A stretch of 38,611 nt of DNA from Oscillospiraceae bacterium (GCA_015066165.1 SVOX01000002.1:1-38611); one strand, 5' to 3'. Counted from the first letter of the stretch, positions 1 to 8,195 are shown. Notes: generated from the letters alone by a model not told the origin. A program made the numbers and translations.

Positions 1-1193
1 ACGGGCTGAGGCGTAACTACCGTTTCTTTTTTAGGAATTACTTTTGTTACAGGACCTACACCGTTTTCCAAAGCCGAAATTCTTCTCTCAAGGGCTTCTA
101 TATCTACCGAAATTTGCGGATTGCAAAGTTTTATAACTGCCATTTCCATTTCGCAACGGCGGTTGCCGTTTTGCATAAGCGAAGTTGAATTTTGCAAACA
201 GCCAAGTGTAAAAATAATATCTTTTATATCATAATCTTTTGCCTGTTTTTCTAAAAGTTCAAGTCGCTTACTTGAGCAAACTATCGGGCGTTTTCCTTGT
301 TTTACGGTTTTTATAATCATTAAGTCACGATAGTGTGAAATAAGTTCAGATAAAAGACGTAACATATCTACCGAAGAATTGTGAAGGCGGTCAAGCATTA
401 AAAGTGCGTTTTCGGTATCTTTTTGTTTAATAAAGTCGGCCAATTCCAAAAGATAATCAGTACCTGCCATAGCGCAAACACTTTCGACTGTTGCTTCGTC
501 GATATTGCGGCTACCTGAAGCGCATAAATCTAAAATTGAAAGGGCGTCACGCATACCGCCGTCTGCAGCAGAAGCAATAAGTGTTGCGGCTTCTTCGGTA
601 AGGGTTAAATCTTCTTGTTTGGCAATAAAATGAAGTCTTTCACAAATTTTTTGCGAATCTATTCTTCTAAAGTCAAATCTTTGGCAACGTGAAAGAATAG
701 TGGCTGGAAGTTTGTGAACTTCGGTTGTGGCAAGAATAAAAATAACGTGAGCGGGAGGTTCTTCAAGTGTTTTTAAAAGTGCGTTAAAAGCGCTTATTGA
801 TAACATATGAACCTCGTCTATTATATAGACACGGTATTTTGATGAAGTTGGGGCAAAATTTATGCGTTCACGAAGTTCTCTAATATCTTCAACCGAGTTG
901 TTTGAAGCGGCATCAATTTCCACAATATCGGTATTTTCGCCCGAAAGGAAACTGTTACAGCTGTCACACTTAAGACAAGGGTTGCCGTTATGTAAATTGG
1001 TGCAGTTAACGGCGTTAGCCAAAATTTTGGCGCAAGTGGTTTTACCCGTGCCTCGTGTACCTGTGAAAAGGTAGGCGTGAACGGTTGTGTTATTTGCCAA
1101 TTCGTTTTTTAAAGTTTCGGTTATGTGCTCTTGACCGTAAACATCTTCAAAAGTTTTTGGACGATATTTGCGGTATAGGGCTTGATAAGACAT
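1..1193 (-). CDS. dnaX: DNA polymerase III subunit gamma/tau, 5' part (3' end outside window)
   Basis: This is the clamp-loader ATPase that loads the beta sliding clamp during replication. About 397 N-terminal residues are visible and the gene runs off the left edge. The N-terminus MSYQALYRKYRPKTF is typical of the family. The Walker A motif GTRGTGKTT lies near residues 45-53. A zinc-binding set of cysteines sits at about 64, 73, 76 and 79, followed by the DEVH Walker B box and the SRC sensor motif (ILSRCQRF). The start codon has an AAAGAGG ribosome binding site. The SRP RNA gene lies just upstream on the same strand, an order also seen in Bacillus. The tau-specific C-terminus and any programmed frameshift site are not in the window. 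Confidence 0.97.
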   Translation of the reverse strand, partial: MSYQALYRKYRPKTFEDVYGQEHITETLKNELANNTTVHAYLFTGTRGTGKTTCAKILANAVNCTNLHNGNPCLKCDSCNSFLSGENTDIVEIDAASNNSVEDIRELRERINFAPTSSKYRVYIIDEVHMLSISAFNALLKTLEEPPAHVIFILATTEVHKLPATILSRCQRFDFRRIDSQKICERLHFIAKQEDLTLTEEAATLIASAADGGMRDALSILDLCASGSRNIDEATVESVCAMAGTDYLLELADFIKQKDTENALLMLDRLHNSSVDMLRLLSELISHYRDLMIIKTVKQGKRPIVCSSKRLELLEKQAKDYDIKDIIFTLGCLQNSTSLMQNGNRRCEMEMAVIKLCNPQISVDIEALERRISALENGVGPVTKVIPKKETVVTPQP

Positions 1194-1220
1194 AAAATTA
1201 CCTCTTTGTATAAAATATAA

Positions 1221-1372
1221 ATTGCGTACCCGAATGCACGAATGAGCCGATTTACTGCGGCGCACAGAATAATCTACTTAATGCTGCTCGGTTCCCCGCC
1301 TGACATGGTTCGTAGCATTCCGTCGCACAGGACCCGCCCATTCGCACATTCCGATACGCAATGCACTCTACG
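1221..1372 (-). ncRNA. ffs: Signal recognition particle RNA (4.5S/scRNA), small type
   Basis: This is the RNA core of the signal recognition particle, which binds Ffh and targets proteins to the membrane. On the minus strand it carries the conserved apical region: GAACCATGTCAGG, then a GGGGAACC(G)AGCAGCA tetraloop-side segment and CATTAAGTAG. The ends form a long helix: about 24 nt at 1339-1362 pair with 1221-1244 with few mismatches. A promoter (-10 at 1379-1384) predicts a start near 1372, giving about 150 nt. I see no Alu domain, so it fits the short bacterial form rather than the ~270-nt Bacillus form. It lies 27 bp upstream of dnaX with no terminator visible between, so read-through with processing is likely. 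The exact ends are estimates. Confidence 0.9.
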
Positions 1373-1378
1373 ACAGTT

Positions 1379-1407
1379 ATTTTATCACAATTTTTAAGAT
1401 TTTACAA
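1379..1407 (-). promoter_or_regulatory. Sigma-A-type promoter for SRP RNA (and probably dnaX)
   Basis: On the minus strand a -35 box TTGTAA (1402-1407) is followed after 17 bp by a -10 box TAAAAT (1379-1384). The predicted start is near 1372, at the base of the SRP RNA helix. It stands back to back with the promoter at 1426-1454, with 18 bp between the two -35 boxes. Confidence 0.75.
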
Positions 1408-1425
1408 TAGTAAAGATATAAATTG

Positions 1426-1454
1426 TTGAAAATTTTTTATTTAATTGATATAAT
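1426..1454 (+). promoter_or_regulatory. Sigma-A-type promoter of the NUDIX-RING-galU operon
   Basis: A -35 box TTGAAA (1426-1431), a 17-bp spacer and a perfect -10 box TATAAT (1449-1454) are followed by an untranslated leader of about 30 nt. No other good promoter is visible before galU, so the three genes are probably co-transcribed from here. Confidence 0.85.
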
Positions 1455-1493
1455 ATAAATATATGTTAAAATTTTTGGAGAATTTATTGTCTT

Positions 1494-2018
1494 ATGAATA
1501 AAGAAATTTGGGATATTCTTGACAGCAACGGCAACCTTACGGGTAAAACTGCCGTTAGGGGAAAATGCTTTTTAAAACCTGGTGAATATCACTTGGTGGT
1601 TCATATTTGGATAGTCTCGTCCGACGGTAAGTTTTTGCTTCAACGCCGTAGCGACAGTAAAAAACTTATGCCGGGTGAATGGGCGGCAACAGGCGGTGCG
1701 GCAGTATCGGGGGAAAGTTCCTACGAAGCGGCAAAGCGTGAACTGTTTGAAGAATTGTCTATTGAGTCAAACGAAAACACACTTAAAAAGATTTTACGGC
1801 TTAAAAGGCGTAATTCGCTTTTGGACGTTTGGATGATAGTTTGTGACAAAAGGGAAGAACAACTAACGTTACAAAAATCCGAAGTGGCAGAAGTTCGTTG
1901 GGTTGATGAAAGTGAATTACAAGATATGATATCTAAAGGGCTTTTTCACAATTACGGTAAAGAATATTTTACCGAAGTTTTAAAAGAAATTGAACAACAC
2001 AAAGGAGTTACTGTATGA
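1494..2018 (+). CDS. NUDIX hydrolase
   Basis: This 174-residue protein belongs to the NUDIX superfamily of metal-dependent nucleoside-diphosphate-X hydrolases. The NUDIX box runs from about residue 68 to 90 and fits G-x5-E-x7-REUxEExGU, except that the late glycine is serine (REL.EELSI). The family start (EIWDILD..GN.TG) resembles the YfcD/isopentenyl-diphosphate isomerase-like group, but the substrate cannot be told from sequence. A GGAG motif lies 13 nt before the ATG, a rather long spacing. It is the first gene of the operon, and its stop overlaps the next start (ATGA), which implies translational coupling. Confidence 0.93.
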   Translation: MNKEIWDILDSNGNLTGKTAVRGKCFLKPGEYHLVVHIWIVSSDGKFLLQRRSDSKKLMPGEWAATGGAAVSGESSYEAAKRELFEELSIESNENTLKKILRLKRRNSLLDVWMIVCDKREEQLTLQKSEVAEVRWVDESELQDMISKGLFHNYGKEYFTEVLKEIEQHKGVTV

Positions 2019-2860
2019 GTTCGCAAGAAAAGAGTTGCGTTTTATGTCATGCTTATTTATTCCCTGAAGATGACGTGGTTTACTGTCCTGAGTGTGGGGC
2101 ACCGCACCACAGGGAATGTTACAACAGTATTGGCAAATGTGCATTAGCCGAGTTTCACGGCACTGAAAATCAGTACGACAAAATTAAAAAAGAAAACATT
2201 GAAGAACCCACCGCCGAAACCGAGCAAACCCAAGATGAGTATCAAACTCCCTTTGGTGCATACTCACCAATTGATTTTTTGGGCGGCGTAAAACTTGAAG
2301 AACAAATTGCCGATGGAGTAACTGCAAAGCAGGCGGCTAATTTTGTGTTGTCCAACACAATGCGATATATTCCAAAGTTTAAAAAATTGGACCAAAAAAA
2401 TAAAAACTCTTGGAACTTTTTGGCATTTTTGTTCCCTTGCGAATGGTTCTTATCACGCAAGATGTATAAAAACGGATTTATTGTTGGTTTTTTGGAAATT
2501 ATAGCAACACTTTTAATGATTCCTTTTTACAATATGCAAAACAACCTTGGCATAACACAGGCATTAAACACTGCTGATATGTTGGAACGCATTTCGCAAA
2601 ATATGTCAAAGTTTTCAATGCCGGTTATGTGGGTAGGTTTTATTGGCGCCATATTAAGTTTGGCAATTTGTATTACGGTTGGAATTTACGGTGACTGGAT
2701 TTATAAAAAACACACAGTAAAATCTATTAAAGAAATTGAAAAAACAAGCGAAGACAAAAATTTTGATTACCGTAAAAAAGGCGGAGTTAATATTTTTATG
2801 TTCTTTTTAGGATACGTTGTTACAAGTTATATTCCATCAATAATTGCAATGTTTATTTAA
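2015..2860 (+). CDS. Prokaryotic RING-finger membrane protein
   Basis: This 281-residue protein has an N-terminal zinc-binding module. Cysteines at 8, 11, 24, 27 and 35 with histidines at 31/32, plus a further C42/H48, match the prokaryotic RING finger family 1 layout. After an acidic linker (about 50-80) comes a C-terminal membrane domain with segments near 155-172, 203-226 and 258-280. It also has a FLFPCEWFL..KMYKNG stretch like that of DUF2628-type small membrane proteins. The biochemical role is unknown; there is no evidence here for ubiquitin-like ligase activity. It overlaps the NUDIX stop by 4 bp, has an AAAGGAG ribosome binding site and precedes galU by 12 bp. Confidence 0.85.
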   Translation: MSSQEKSCVLCHAYLFPEDDVVYCPECGAPHHRECYNSIGKCALAEFHGTENQYDKIKKENIEEPTAETEQTQDEYQTPFGAYSPIDFLGGVKLEEQIADGVTAKQAANFVLSNTMRYIPKFKKLDQKNKNSWNFLAFLFPCEWFLSRKMYKNGFIVGFLEIIATLLMIPFYNMQNNLGITQALNTADMLERISQNMSKFSMPVMWVGFIGAILSLAICITVGIYGDWIYKKHTVKSIKEIEKTSEDKNFDYRKKGGVNIFMFFLGYVVTSYIPSIIAMFI

Positions 2861-2872
2861 TGGGGTGATTTT

Positions 2873-3742
2873 ATGAAAATAAGAAAAGCCATAATCCCTG
2901 CGGCAGGTCTTGGCACACGTGTTTTACCTGCTTCAAAATCTATGCCGAAAGAAATGTTGCCCATTGTTGACAAACCTGCAATTCAATATATTGTTGAAGA
3001 AGCGGTAAAGGCGGGAATTACTGATATTCTTATTATCACCAACCGTGGCAAAGGTGTTATAGAAGACCATTTTGACCATTCTATTGAACTTGAAGAAATG
3101 CTTAAAAAGCGTCAAAGATATGATACTTTAAAAGAACTTGACGAATTGGCAAATATGGCAAATATTTATTATTTGCGCCAAAAGGAAACAAGGGGCTTGG
3201 GTGATGCGGTGCTTCGTGCACGTCAGTTTGTGGGTGACGAGCCGTTTGCGGTACTCTACGGTGACGACGTTATAATTGGTGAAATCCCTGCAATTGCCGA
3301 ACTTGTTGAAGCGTATGAAACTTTTGGTAAAAGTGTTGTGGGTATTAAAGAAGTGCCCGATAATTTGCTTGTAAAATATTCTTCACTCAAGGTTGAGAAA
3401 AACGGCGAAAAAACTTACGCTGTCAGCGATATGATAGAAAAACCTGCCTTGGAAGAAAAGTTTTCAAACTTTTCAATTTTGGGACGTTGCGTTTTAGAAC
3501 CCGAAATTTTTGATATTTTAGAACGTACGCCTTTGGGTGCAGGTAATGAACTTCAACTGACCGACGCTATGAAAGAAGTAGCAATATCAAAAGGTATGAT
3601 AGGCGTTGACTTTAGCGGAACCCGTTATGATATGGGTAATAAGTTTGGTATTTTAAAAGCAAATATTGAGGTTGGGCTGAACCACCCTGAAACTTGCGCT
3701 GAACTTCGTGAGTACATAAAAGAATTAGCAAAAGAATTATAA
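2873..3742 (+). CDS. galU: UTP--glucose-1-phosphate uridylyltransferase
   Basis: This enzyme converts UTP and glucose-1-phosphate to UDP-glucose and pyrophosphate in the cytoplasm, feeding polysaccharide and glycolipid synthesis. The N-terminus carries the nucleotidyltransferase motif AAGLGTRVLPASKSMPKEM (about residues 10-28). The sugar-binding region EKP and the C-terminal YDMGNKFGILKANIE are also typical of GalU. At 289 residues it is the usual length. A GGGGTGAT ribosome binding site precedes the ATG. It ends the operon at a strong hairpin terminator. The large capsule operon 6 kb away makes UDP-glucose supply relevant, but the two are not in the same transcript. Confidence 0.97.
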   Translation: MKIRKAIIPAAGLGTRVLPASKSMPKEMLPIVDKPAIQYIVEEAVKAGITDILIITNRGKGVIEDHFDHSIELEEMLKKRQRYDTLKELDELANMANIYYLRQKETRGLGDAVLRARQFVGDEPFAVLYGDDVIIGEIPAIAELVEAYETFGKSVVGIKEVPDNLLVKYSSLKVEKNGEKTYAVSDMIEKPALEEKFSNFSILGRCVLEPEIFDILERTPLGAGNELQLTDAMKEVAISKGMIGVDFSGTRYDMGNKFGILKANIEVGLNHPETCAELREYIKELAKEL

Positions 3743-3744
3743 TA

Positions 3745-3777
3745 AAAAGATGTGTAGAATTTCTACACATCTTTTTT
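3745..3777. terminator. Bidirectional intrinsic terminator between galU and the U32 gene
   Basis: A near-perfect inverted repeat, AAAAGATGTGTAGAA against TTTCTACACATCTTTT, has T-runs on both sides. It lies between convergent genes whose stop codons are at 3740-3742 and 3781-3783, so it should terminate transcription from both directions. Confidence 0.9.
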
Positions 3778-3780
3778 AAG

Positions 3781-5838
3781 TTATATTGTTCCTTTATAGA
3801 AAAGTCCGCGTGTATATTTGCAGTCGGCAGAGTTTCCAAATTTATAGGCGTTTATCACTTCTTCTACACGTTCACCCGTTTCATTTGTGAAGTAAAGAAT
3901 TTGAAAATCAAGACCTTTAAGGTCGGCATTTTTATCGCCAAGCCAAATCGGTACCGAGTTTAAAAGTTCACTGTATCCCATACGGCAACGCACAGGAAAT
4001 TCCACACCCAAACGGTCGGTCAAAACACCGTTTTTATCGCATTCTTTACAGTCTTTCCCATTCTTAATAGGGCAGTTTTTAAAAAGCATCAGCGGAATAT
4101 GCCCGTAGGTTATAACGCCTTTTGGAATTGGGGAAGCGATTTTTGAAATGCTTTCATTGGTAAGTTCCAAAGACAGTACGGCAGAGTCTATACCAAGCAT
4201 TTTTGCAGTATGTAAAGATTCGCTGTTGTGAATATTAAGTCCTGTATCGGCAATAATGTCAAACCCAATTCTTTTTGCTATTTCCACTGCCGATATGTTA
4301 CCGCAAAGACAGGTCGTAACACCCTTTTGCCTGTATTCTGAAAGCCGTTTTTCGAGAGCGGTTTCACTAATTATTCCACGTGGAATATCAACAATGTTTT
4401 TAATCTTTTCTATTGGCTTAAAATCTTGCTCAAGCGGAAATATTATGGCTTTTATACCGTTTAAATCTTTTGGTATTTGGGCTTCGTTTTCCACACGAAT
4501 AATCAATTCGGGGGTTTTATTTGTGAGAGGGGGAATTTCAGGTTTCGAATAAGAAATTTCCGCTTTTTTACGTCGCAACTTTGCCCGTTGGTTATCGAGC
4601 ATACTAATTGTGCTTCTTCTGATTTGATTAAGTGTGCTTGAAGGAACAAAAAGTCCGTCGTCAAGCCCAAGTGAGAAAATAAAACATATATACGGAGTTC
4701 CGCCAAGTTTTGATAAATTTTTATGCACGTCTTCATAAGTCAAAGAGCGTGTTTTTGCCGTTTGGGGAATATCTCCCTTTACCGTTACGGTATTTTCGCC
4801 GTCACAAAGAGTAAGGGTAATTGGTTCATTTGCTTTTATGGTTGCGCTTATGTTTAGTTTTACCCGTTTATATTCTTTTCTGTAAAGTTCGTGCAAAACG
4901 GGAAATGCCTTGTCGGCAGAAATAACGTCTTCTTTAGTACGGATACCAAACATATCCTTACCTAATTTGTTTTCAAGATAACCCGCAGTAAAGCCCGAAC
5001 GTGAAAAAACGTTTTTAAGCGTTTCTTGAAGTTGGGTATCAATGACACCGTTGCATAATGCGTCTTTACACGCTTTTGTAGCGGCGGCAACGTATTCGGG
5101 GCGTTTCATTCTGCCTTCAATTTTAAAAGAGCGAACACCAATTTTAAAAAGTTCTGAAATGTAATTTACAAGTGATAAATCTTTAAGCGATAAATCATAT
5201 CCCGTACCGCCCGGCGCTGAAAAAGGAAGTCGGCAAGGTCCGGCGCAAAGCCCACGGTTACCACTGCGGGAGCCCAAAAATGCCGAAAGTAAACATTGCC
5301 CCGAAACGCTCATACATAGCGCTCCGTGAACAAAAACTTCAACCGTTATACCGTATTTTTTTGCCTCTTTGCAAAATACGGTAAGGTCTTCCAAAGACAT
5401 TTCTCTTGCTACTACCACTTGTTTAAAGCCCAAACTCGCTAAAATGGGTAGTGCGGCAGGGGTGTGTACTGACATTTGGGTAGAGGCGTGAAGCGGTAGT
5501 TCGGGGAGAAGTTGGTGCAAAACTCGGGCAAGTCCCAAATCTTGAATAATAATACCGTCAATGCCCGAATTATAACATTCTACCGCAAGGTTTAATGCGT
5601 CTGAAAATTCGTTATCTTTTATTAAAATATTAAGGGTTAAATAAATCTTAACCCCACGTATATGACAATATTCACAAACTTCGGCAAGTTCGCCTACGCT
5701 AAAGTTTTCAGCATTTCTTCTGGCTGAAAAATCTTTTGCGCCTAAATACACTGCGTCGGCACCGCTTTTTACGGCAGCATACAGCATTTCCTTAGAACCT
5801 ACCGGCGATAGAATTTCACCGACACCACTCTCGAGCAT
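3781..5838 (-). CDS. U32 family protein, RlhA/TrhP-like RNA hydroxylation type
   Basis: The protein has 685 residues, close to the length of E. coli RlhA. The N-terminal half is the U32 domain with its signature at about 168-186 (EVFVHGALCMSVSGQCLLS) and cysteines at 175, 182, 198 and 202. In RlhA and TrhP this cysteine set is thought to hold an Fe-S cluster. The C-terminal half would be the DUF3656-like extension. Family members were named collagenases/peptidases, but characterised bacterial homologues act in prephenate-dependent hydroxylation of 23S rRNA (RlhA) or tRNA U34 (TrhP); which applies here is open. The start has a GAGGTG ribosome binding site 8 nt upstream. Only a weak minus-strand promoter (TATCAT near 5854) was seen. 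It stands alone, convergent with galU. Confidence 0.88.
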   Translation of the reverse strand: MLESGVGEILSPVGSKEMLYAAVKSGADAVYLGAKDFSARRNAENFSVGELAEVCEYCHIRGVKIYLTLNILIKDNEFSDALNLAVECYNSGIDGIIIQDLGLARVLHQLLPELPLHASTQMSVHTPAALPILASLGFKQVVVAREMSLEDLTVFCKEAKKYGITVEVFVHGALCMSVSGQCLLSAFLGSRSGNRGLCAGPCRLPFSAPGGTGYDLSLKDLSLVNYISELFKIGVRSFKIEGRMKRPEYVAAATKACKDALCNGVIDTQLQETLKNVFSRSGFTAGYLENKLGKDMFGIRTKEDVISADKAFPVLHELYRKEYKRVKLNISATIKANEPITLTLCDGENTVTVKGDIPQTAKTRSLTYEDVHKNLSKLGGTPYICFIFSLGLDDGLFVPSSTLNQIRRSTISMLDNQRAKLRRKKAEISYSKPEIPPLTNKTPELIIRVENEAQIPKDLNGIKAIIFPLEQDFKPIEKIKNIVDIPRGIISETALEKRLSEYRQKGVTTCLCGNISAVEIAKRIGFDIIADTGLNIHNSESLHTAKMLGIDSAVLSLELTNESISKIASPIPKGVITYGHIPLMLFKNCPIKNGKDCKECDKNGVLTDRLGVEFPVRCRMGYSELLNSVPIWLGDKNADLKGLDFQILYFTNETGERVEEVINAYKFGNSADCKYTRGLFYKGTI

Positions 5839-5896
5839 TTGTTTTCACCTCTACTCTATGATACCTTAAATTAGAGAAAAAGAAAAGTCTTTTTTC

Positions 5897-5925
5897 TTTA
5901 CAATATAAAAATTTATTGTTATAAT
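5897..5925 (+). promoter_or_regulatory. Sigma-A-type promoter for apgM
   Basis: A -35 box TTTACA (5897-5902), a 17-bp spacer and a perfect -10 box TATAAT (5920-5925) lie 31 bp before the apgM start, in an A/T-rich region between divergent genes. Confidence 0.8.
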
Positions 5926-5956
5926 AAATAAAGTAAATTTCAAAAGGAATGATTTT

Positions 5957-7171
5957 ATGAAATATTTAGTGTTATTATGCGACGGTATGGCAGATACGCC
6001 TTTTGAGGCGCTTGGCGGTAAAACCCCAATGGAACTTGCCAACAAACCGCTTATTGATAAATTGGCTCGCACTTCGGTTGTGGGTATGTGCCGTACTGTT
6101 GGAAACGGTTTGAAACCCGGTAGTGACGTTGCAAATCTTTCGGTTATGGGGTACGACCCTTACATTTGTTATACAGGCCGTTCACCGCTTGAAGCGGCAT
6201 CTATCGGTGTTGAACTAAAAGATACCGACGTTGCGCTTCGCTGCAATATTGTAACTCTCTCAAACGAAGAAAATTATAACGATAAAACAATGGTTGATTA
6301 TTGTGCGGGTGATATTTCAACCAAAGAAGCACATCAAATTATTAAAACAGTGCAAGAAAAGTTAGGAAACGAAATTTACAAGTTTTACGGCGGTGTAAGT
6401 TACCGTCATTGTCTGGTGTGGGATAAAGGTACTACTGAACTTGGAAATATGACTCCGCCACACGATATAAGCGGTAGGGTTATTGGAGAATATTTAAGTG
6501 ATAACGATAACGCAAAACCGCTTATTGAACTAATGAAAAAAAGTTACGATATTTTAAAAGATCATCCTGTAAATATTGAAAGAAGGAAAAAAGGTTTAAA
6601 CGAAGCAAATTCAATTTGGCTTTGGGGCGAGGGTAAAAAACCGCAACTTGAAGATTTTTATAAAAAGAACGGCGTTAAGGGCAGTGTGGTAAGTGCGGTT
6701 GACCTGCTAAAAGGTATTGGTATTTGCGCCAATATGGAAACACCAAACGTTGAAAACGCAACAGGGTATTTAGATACCAATTTTGAAGGCAAAGCAAAAG
6801 CGGGTATTGATTCTTTTAAGAACGGTTGTGATTTTGTTTATATTCACGTTGAAGCGCCTGACGAATGCGGTCACCGTGGCGAAGCCGAAAACAAGGTTAA
6901 AGCAATTGAACTTATTGAACAGCGCACATTAAAACCTGTGCTTGCTTATCTTGAAAACAGCGGTGAAGATTACAGAATTTTAATAATGCCTGACCACCCA
7001 ACACCTCTTGACATCAAAACCCATTCAAGCGCTCCTGTTCCCTTTATGATTTATGACAGCAGTAAGCAAGAAAAAGGTGTTGAAACCTTTACTGAACAGA
7101 CCGCTCAAAGTACAGGGATTTTTATTGAGCACGGACCCAGTGTTTTAGATAAATTACTTCAAAAAATCTAA
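5957..7171 (+). CDS. apgM: Cofactor-independent phosphoglycerate mutase, archaeal-type (ApgM)
   Basis: This enzyme interconverts 3- and 2-phosphoglycerate in glycolysis and needs divalent metals. At 404 residues it fits the ApgM branch of the alkaline phosphatase superfamily rather than the ~510-residue GpmI. Metal-binding Asp9 lies in LLCDGMADTP. The catalytic serine region GSDVANLSVMGYD spans about 55-67. The second metal site is in HVEAPDECGHRGE and MPDHPTP near the C-terminus. An AAGGAATG ribosome binding site precedes the ATG. Some relatives are annotated as homoserine kinase-like proteins, but the full motif set supports the mutase. No clear terminator follows. Confidence 0.95.
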   Translation: MKYLVLLCDGMADTPFEALGGKTPMELANKPLIDKLARTSVVGMCRTVGNGLKPGSDVANLSVMGYDPYICYTGRSPLEAASIGVELKDTDVALRCNIVTLSNEENYNDKTMVDYCAGDISTKEAHQIIKTVQEKLGNEIYKFYGGVSYRHCLVWDKGTTELGNMTPPHDISGRVIGEYLSDNDNAKPLIELMKKSYDILKDHPVNIERRKKGLNEANSIWLWGEGKKPQLEDFYKKNGVKGSVVSAVDLLKGIGICANMETPNVENATGYLDTNFEGKAKAGIDSFKNGCDFVYIHVEAPDECGHRGEAENKVKAIELIEQRTLKPVLAYLENSGEDYRILIMPDHPTPLDIKTHSSAPVPFMIYDSSKQEKGVETFTEQTAQSTGIFIEHGPSVLDKLLQKI

Positions 7172-7233
7172 TAAAAAATTGACCTAAAAATTTACTTATT
7201 TTGTTATTATGTAAACTAAAACAACTTAAAAAG

Positions 7234-7358
7234 TTTTCCAAGTTATACATATAGATTTCAATGTTTTTATATGGATAACTACCCAAAATGCGATAAATTG
7301 GCTTGATTTTTATGGAAAACTATGTGTATAAGTTGGATAAAACCGTGTTTGTGTATAA
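7234..7358. promoter_or_regulatory. Cluster of DnaA-box-like 9-mers in the 257-bp apgM-trhA gap
   Basis: Several sequences close to the DnaA box TTATNCACA sit in this gap. On the minus strand, exact matches TTATACACA occur at 7350-7358 and 7323-7331. Near matches are TTATCCAAC at 7332-7340, TTTTCCATA at 7311-7319 and TTATCCATA at 7270-7278. On the plus strand are TTATACATA at 7243-7251 and TTTTCCAAG at 7234-7242. Three are almost back to back on one strand. The gap holds no gene. A TATAAT at 7354-7359 could be the -10 of the next gene, with only a poor -35. Binding of DnaA is inference. Confidence 0.45.
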
Positions 7359-7428
7359 TGACAATAAGAAAATTATGTAAAGCATTTCGCTAAATTTCGA
7401 CAAAAAATTTTTAAAAGTAAAGTGTCCT

Positions 7429-8109
7429 ATGAAAAGAACAAAATTAAAAAACAGAAAACTACCTAATTACACTAAAGGCGAAGAAATTTTTAACATGGTT
7501 TCGCATATTGTTGGCGGCGGATTAGGTGTTATTATTGCCGCGCTTTGTATAGTAAAATCATTCTTAAATCACGATGCATATCAAATTGTTGGTGCGTTTA
7601 TTTATGGTTTTTCAATGATTATTTTATATACTATGTCAAGTATATATCATGGGCTGATTCCGCTTACGGCGAAAAAGGTTTTTCAAATTATTGACCATTG
7701 CGCAATTTTTGTGCTTATCGCCGGAACATATACCCCCATTGCTCTCTCTGCTATACGGGAATATAACACAGCGCTTGGCTGGTGTTTGTTTGGGTTTGTT
7801 TGGGCAATGTCGGCTTTAGGTATTACACTTAATGCTATAGACCTTAAAAAATATTCACTGTTTTCAAATATTTGCTATATTGCACTTGGTTGGTGTGTGA
7901 TATTTATTGTTAATCATACCATAAAAGCAATTTCAATGAACGGCTTTTGGTGGCTCTTATCGGGCGGTATCGCTTATACCATCGGCGCTGTGCTTTACGG
8001 AGTTGCGGGTAAATGGGGACTTAAATATATCCATTCGGTTTTTCATTTGTTCGTAATTTTGGGAAGTGTTTTACAATTTGTTTGTATAATTTTATATGTA
8101 TTAGTTTAA
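7429..8109 (+). CDS. trhA: TrhA/hemolysin III family membrane protein (PAQR-like)
   Basis: This 226-residue integral membrane protein has about seven hydrophobic segments. It carries the family landmarks YTKGEEIFNMVSHIVGG at the N-terminus, SSIYHG near the third segment, DHCAIFVLIAGTYTP in the middle and a late HSVFHLFV. These histidines and serines correspond to the metal site conserved in the PAQR/YqfA superfamily. Members have been linked to membrane-energy or lipid homeostasis; the name hemolysin III comes from a Bacillus cereus protein and does not imply toxicity here. The ribosome binding site is weak (AAAGTG), so the start rests mainly on the family's length. It is followed by a stem-loop at 8168-8195. 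Confidence 0.93.
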   Translation: MKRTKLKNRKLPNYTKGEEIFNMVSHIVGGGLGVIIAALCIVKSFLNHDAYQIVGAFIYGFSMIILYTMSSIYHGLIPLTAKKVFQIIDHCAIFVLIAGTYTPIALSAIREYNTALGWCLFGFVWAMSALGITLNAIDLKKYSLFSNICYIALGWCVIFIVNHTIKAISMNGFWWLLSGGIAYTIGAVLYGVAGKWGLKYIHSVFHLFVILGSVLQFVCIILYVLV

Positions 8110-8167
8110 TAAACATATAATATTATATAAAAATTTGTGAAAAACGTAAAAGTTAAAAAAATATTAA

Positions 8168-8195
8168 AAAAAGGTTGCAATTTTGTAACCTTTTT
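8168..8195 (+). terminator. Stem-loop after trhA, overlapping the next promoter
   Basis: AAAAAGGTTGCA pairs with TGTAACCTTTTT (12 bp with one G-U pair, 4-nt loop), ending in a run of five T. It would act as an intrinsic terminator for trhA. Its DNA also contains the -35 box and spacer of the promoter for the M23 peptidase, so it could alternatively be a palindromic operator. Confidence 0.6.

Noticed and set aside
862..1074. Plus-strand 70-codon frame inside dnaX
   Set aside because: It is antisense to the conserved dnaX ATPase domain and has no family resemblance.
1201..1493. A small protein gene between dnaX and the NUDIX gene
   Set aside because: The conserved structured RNA motif and divergent promoters explain this stretch; no coding frame with a ribosome binding site was seen.
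7179..7210. TTGACC ... TATTAT as a promoter just after apgM
   Set aside because: The spacer is 20 bp, too long for a normal sigma-A promoter, and no gene starts soon after.
7234..7358. Calling the DnaA-box cluster the chromosomal origin
   Set aside because: dnaA, dnaN and rpmH are not nearby and no A/T-rich 13-mer set was identified; only a DnaA-binding cluster can be suggested.
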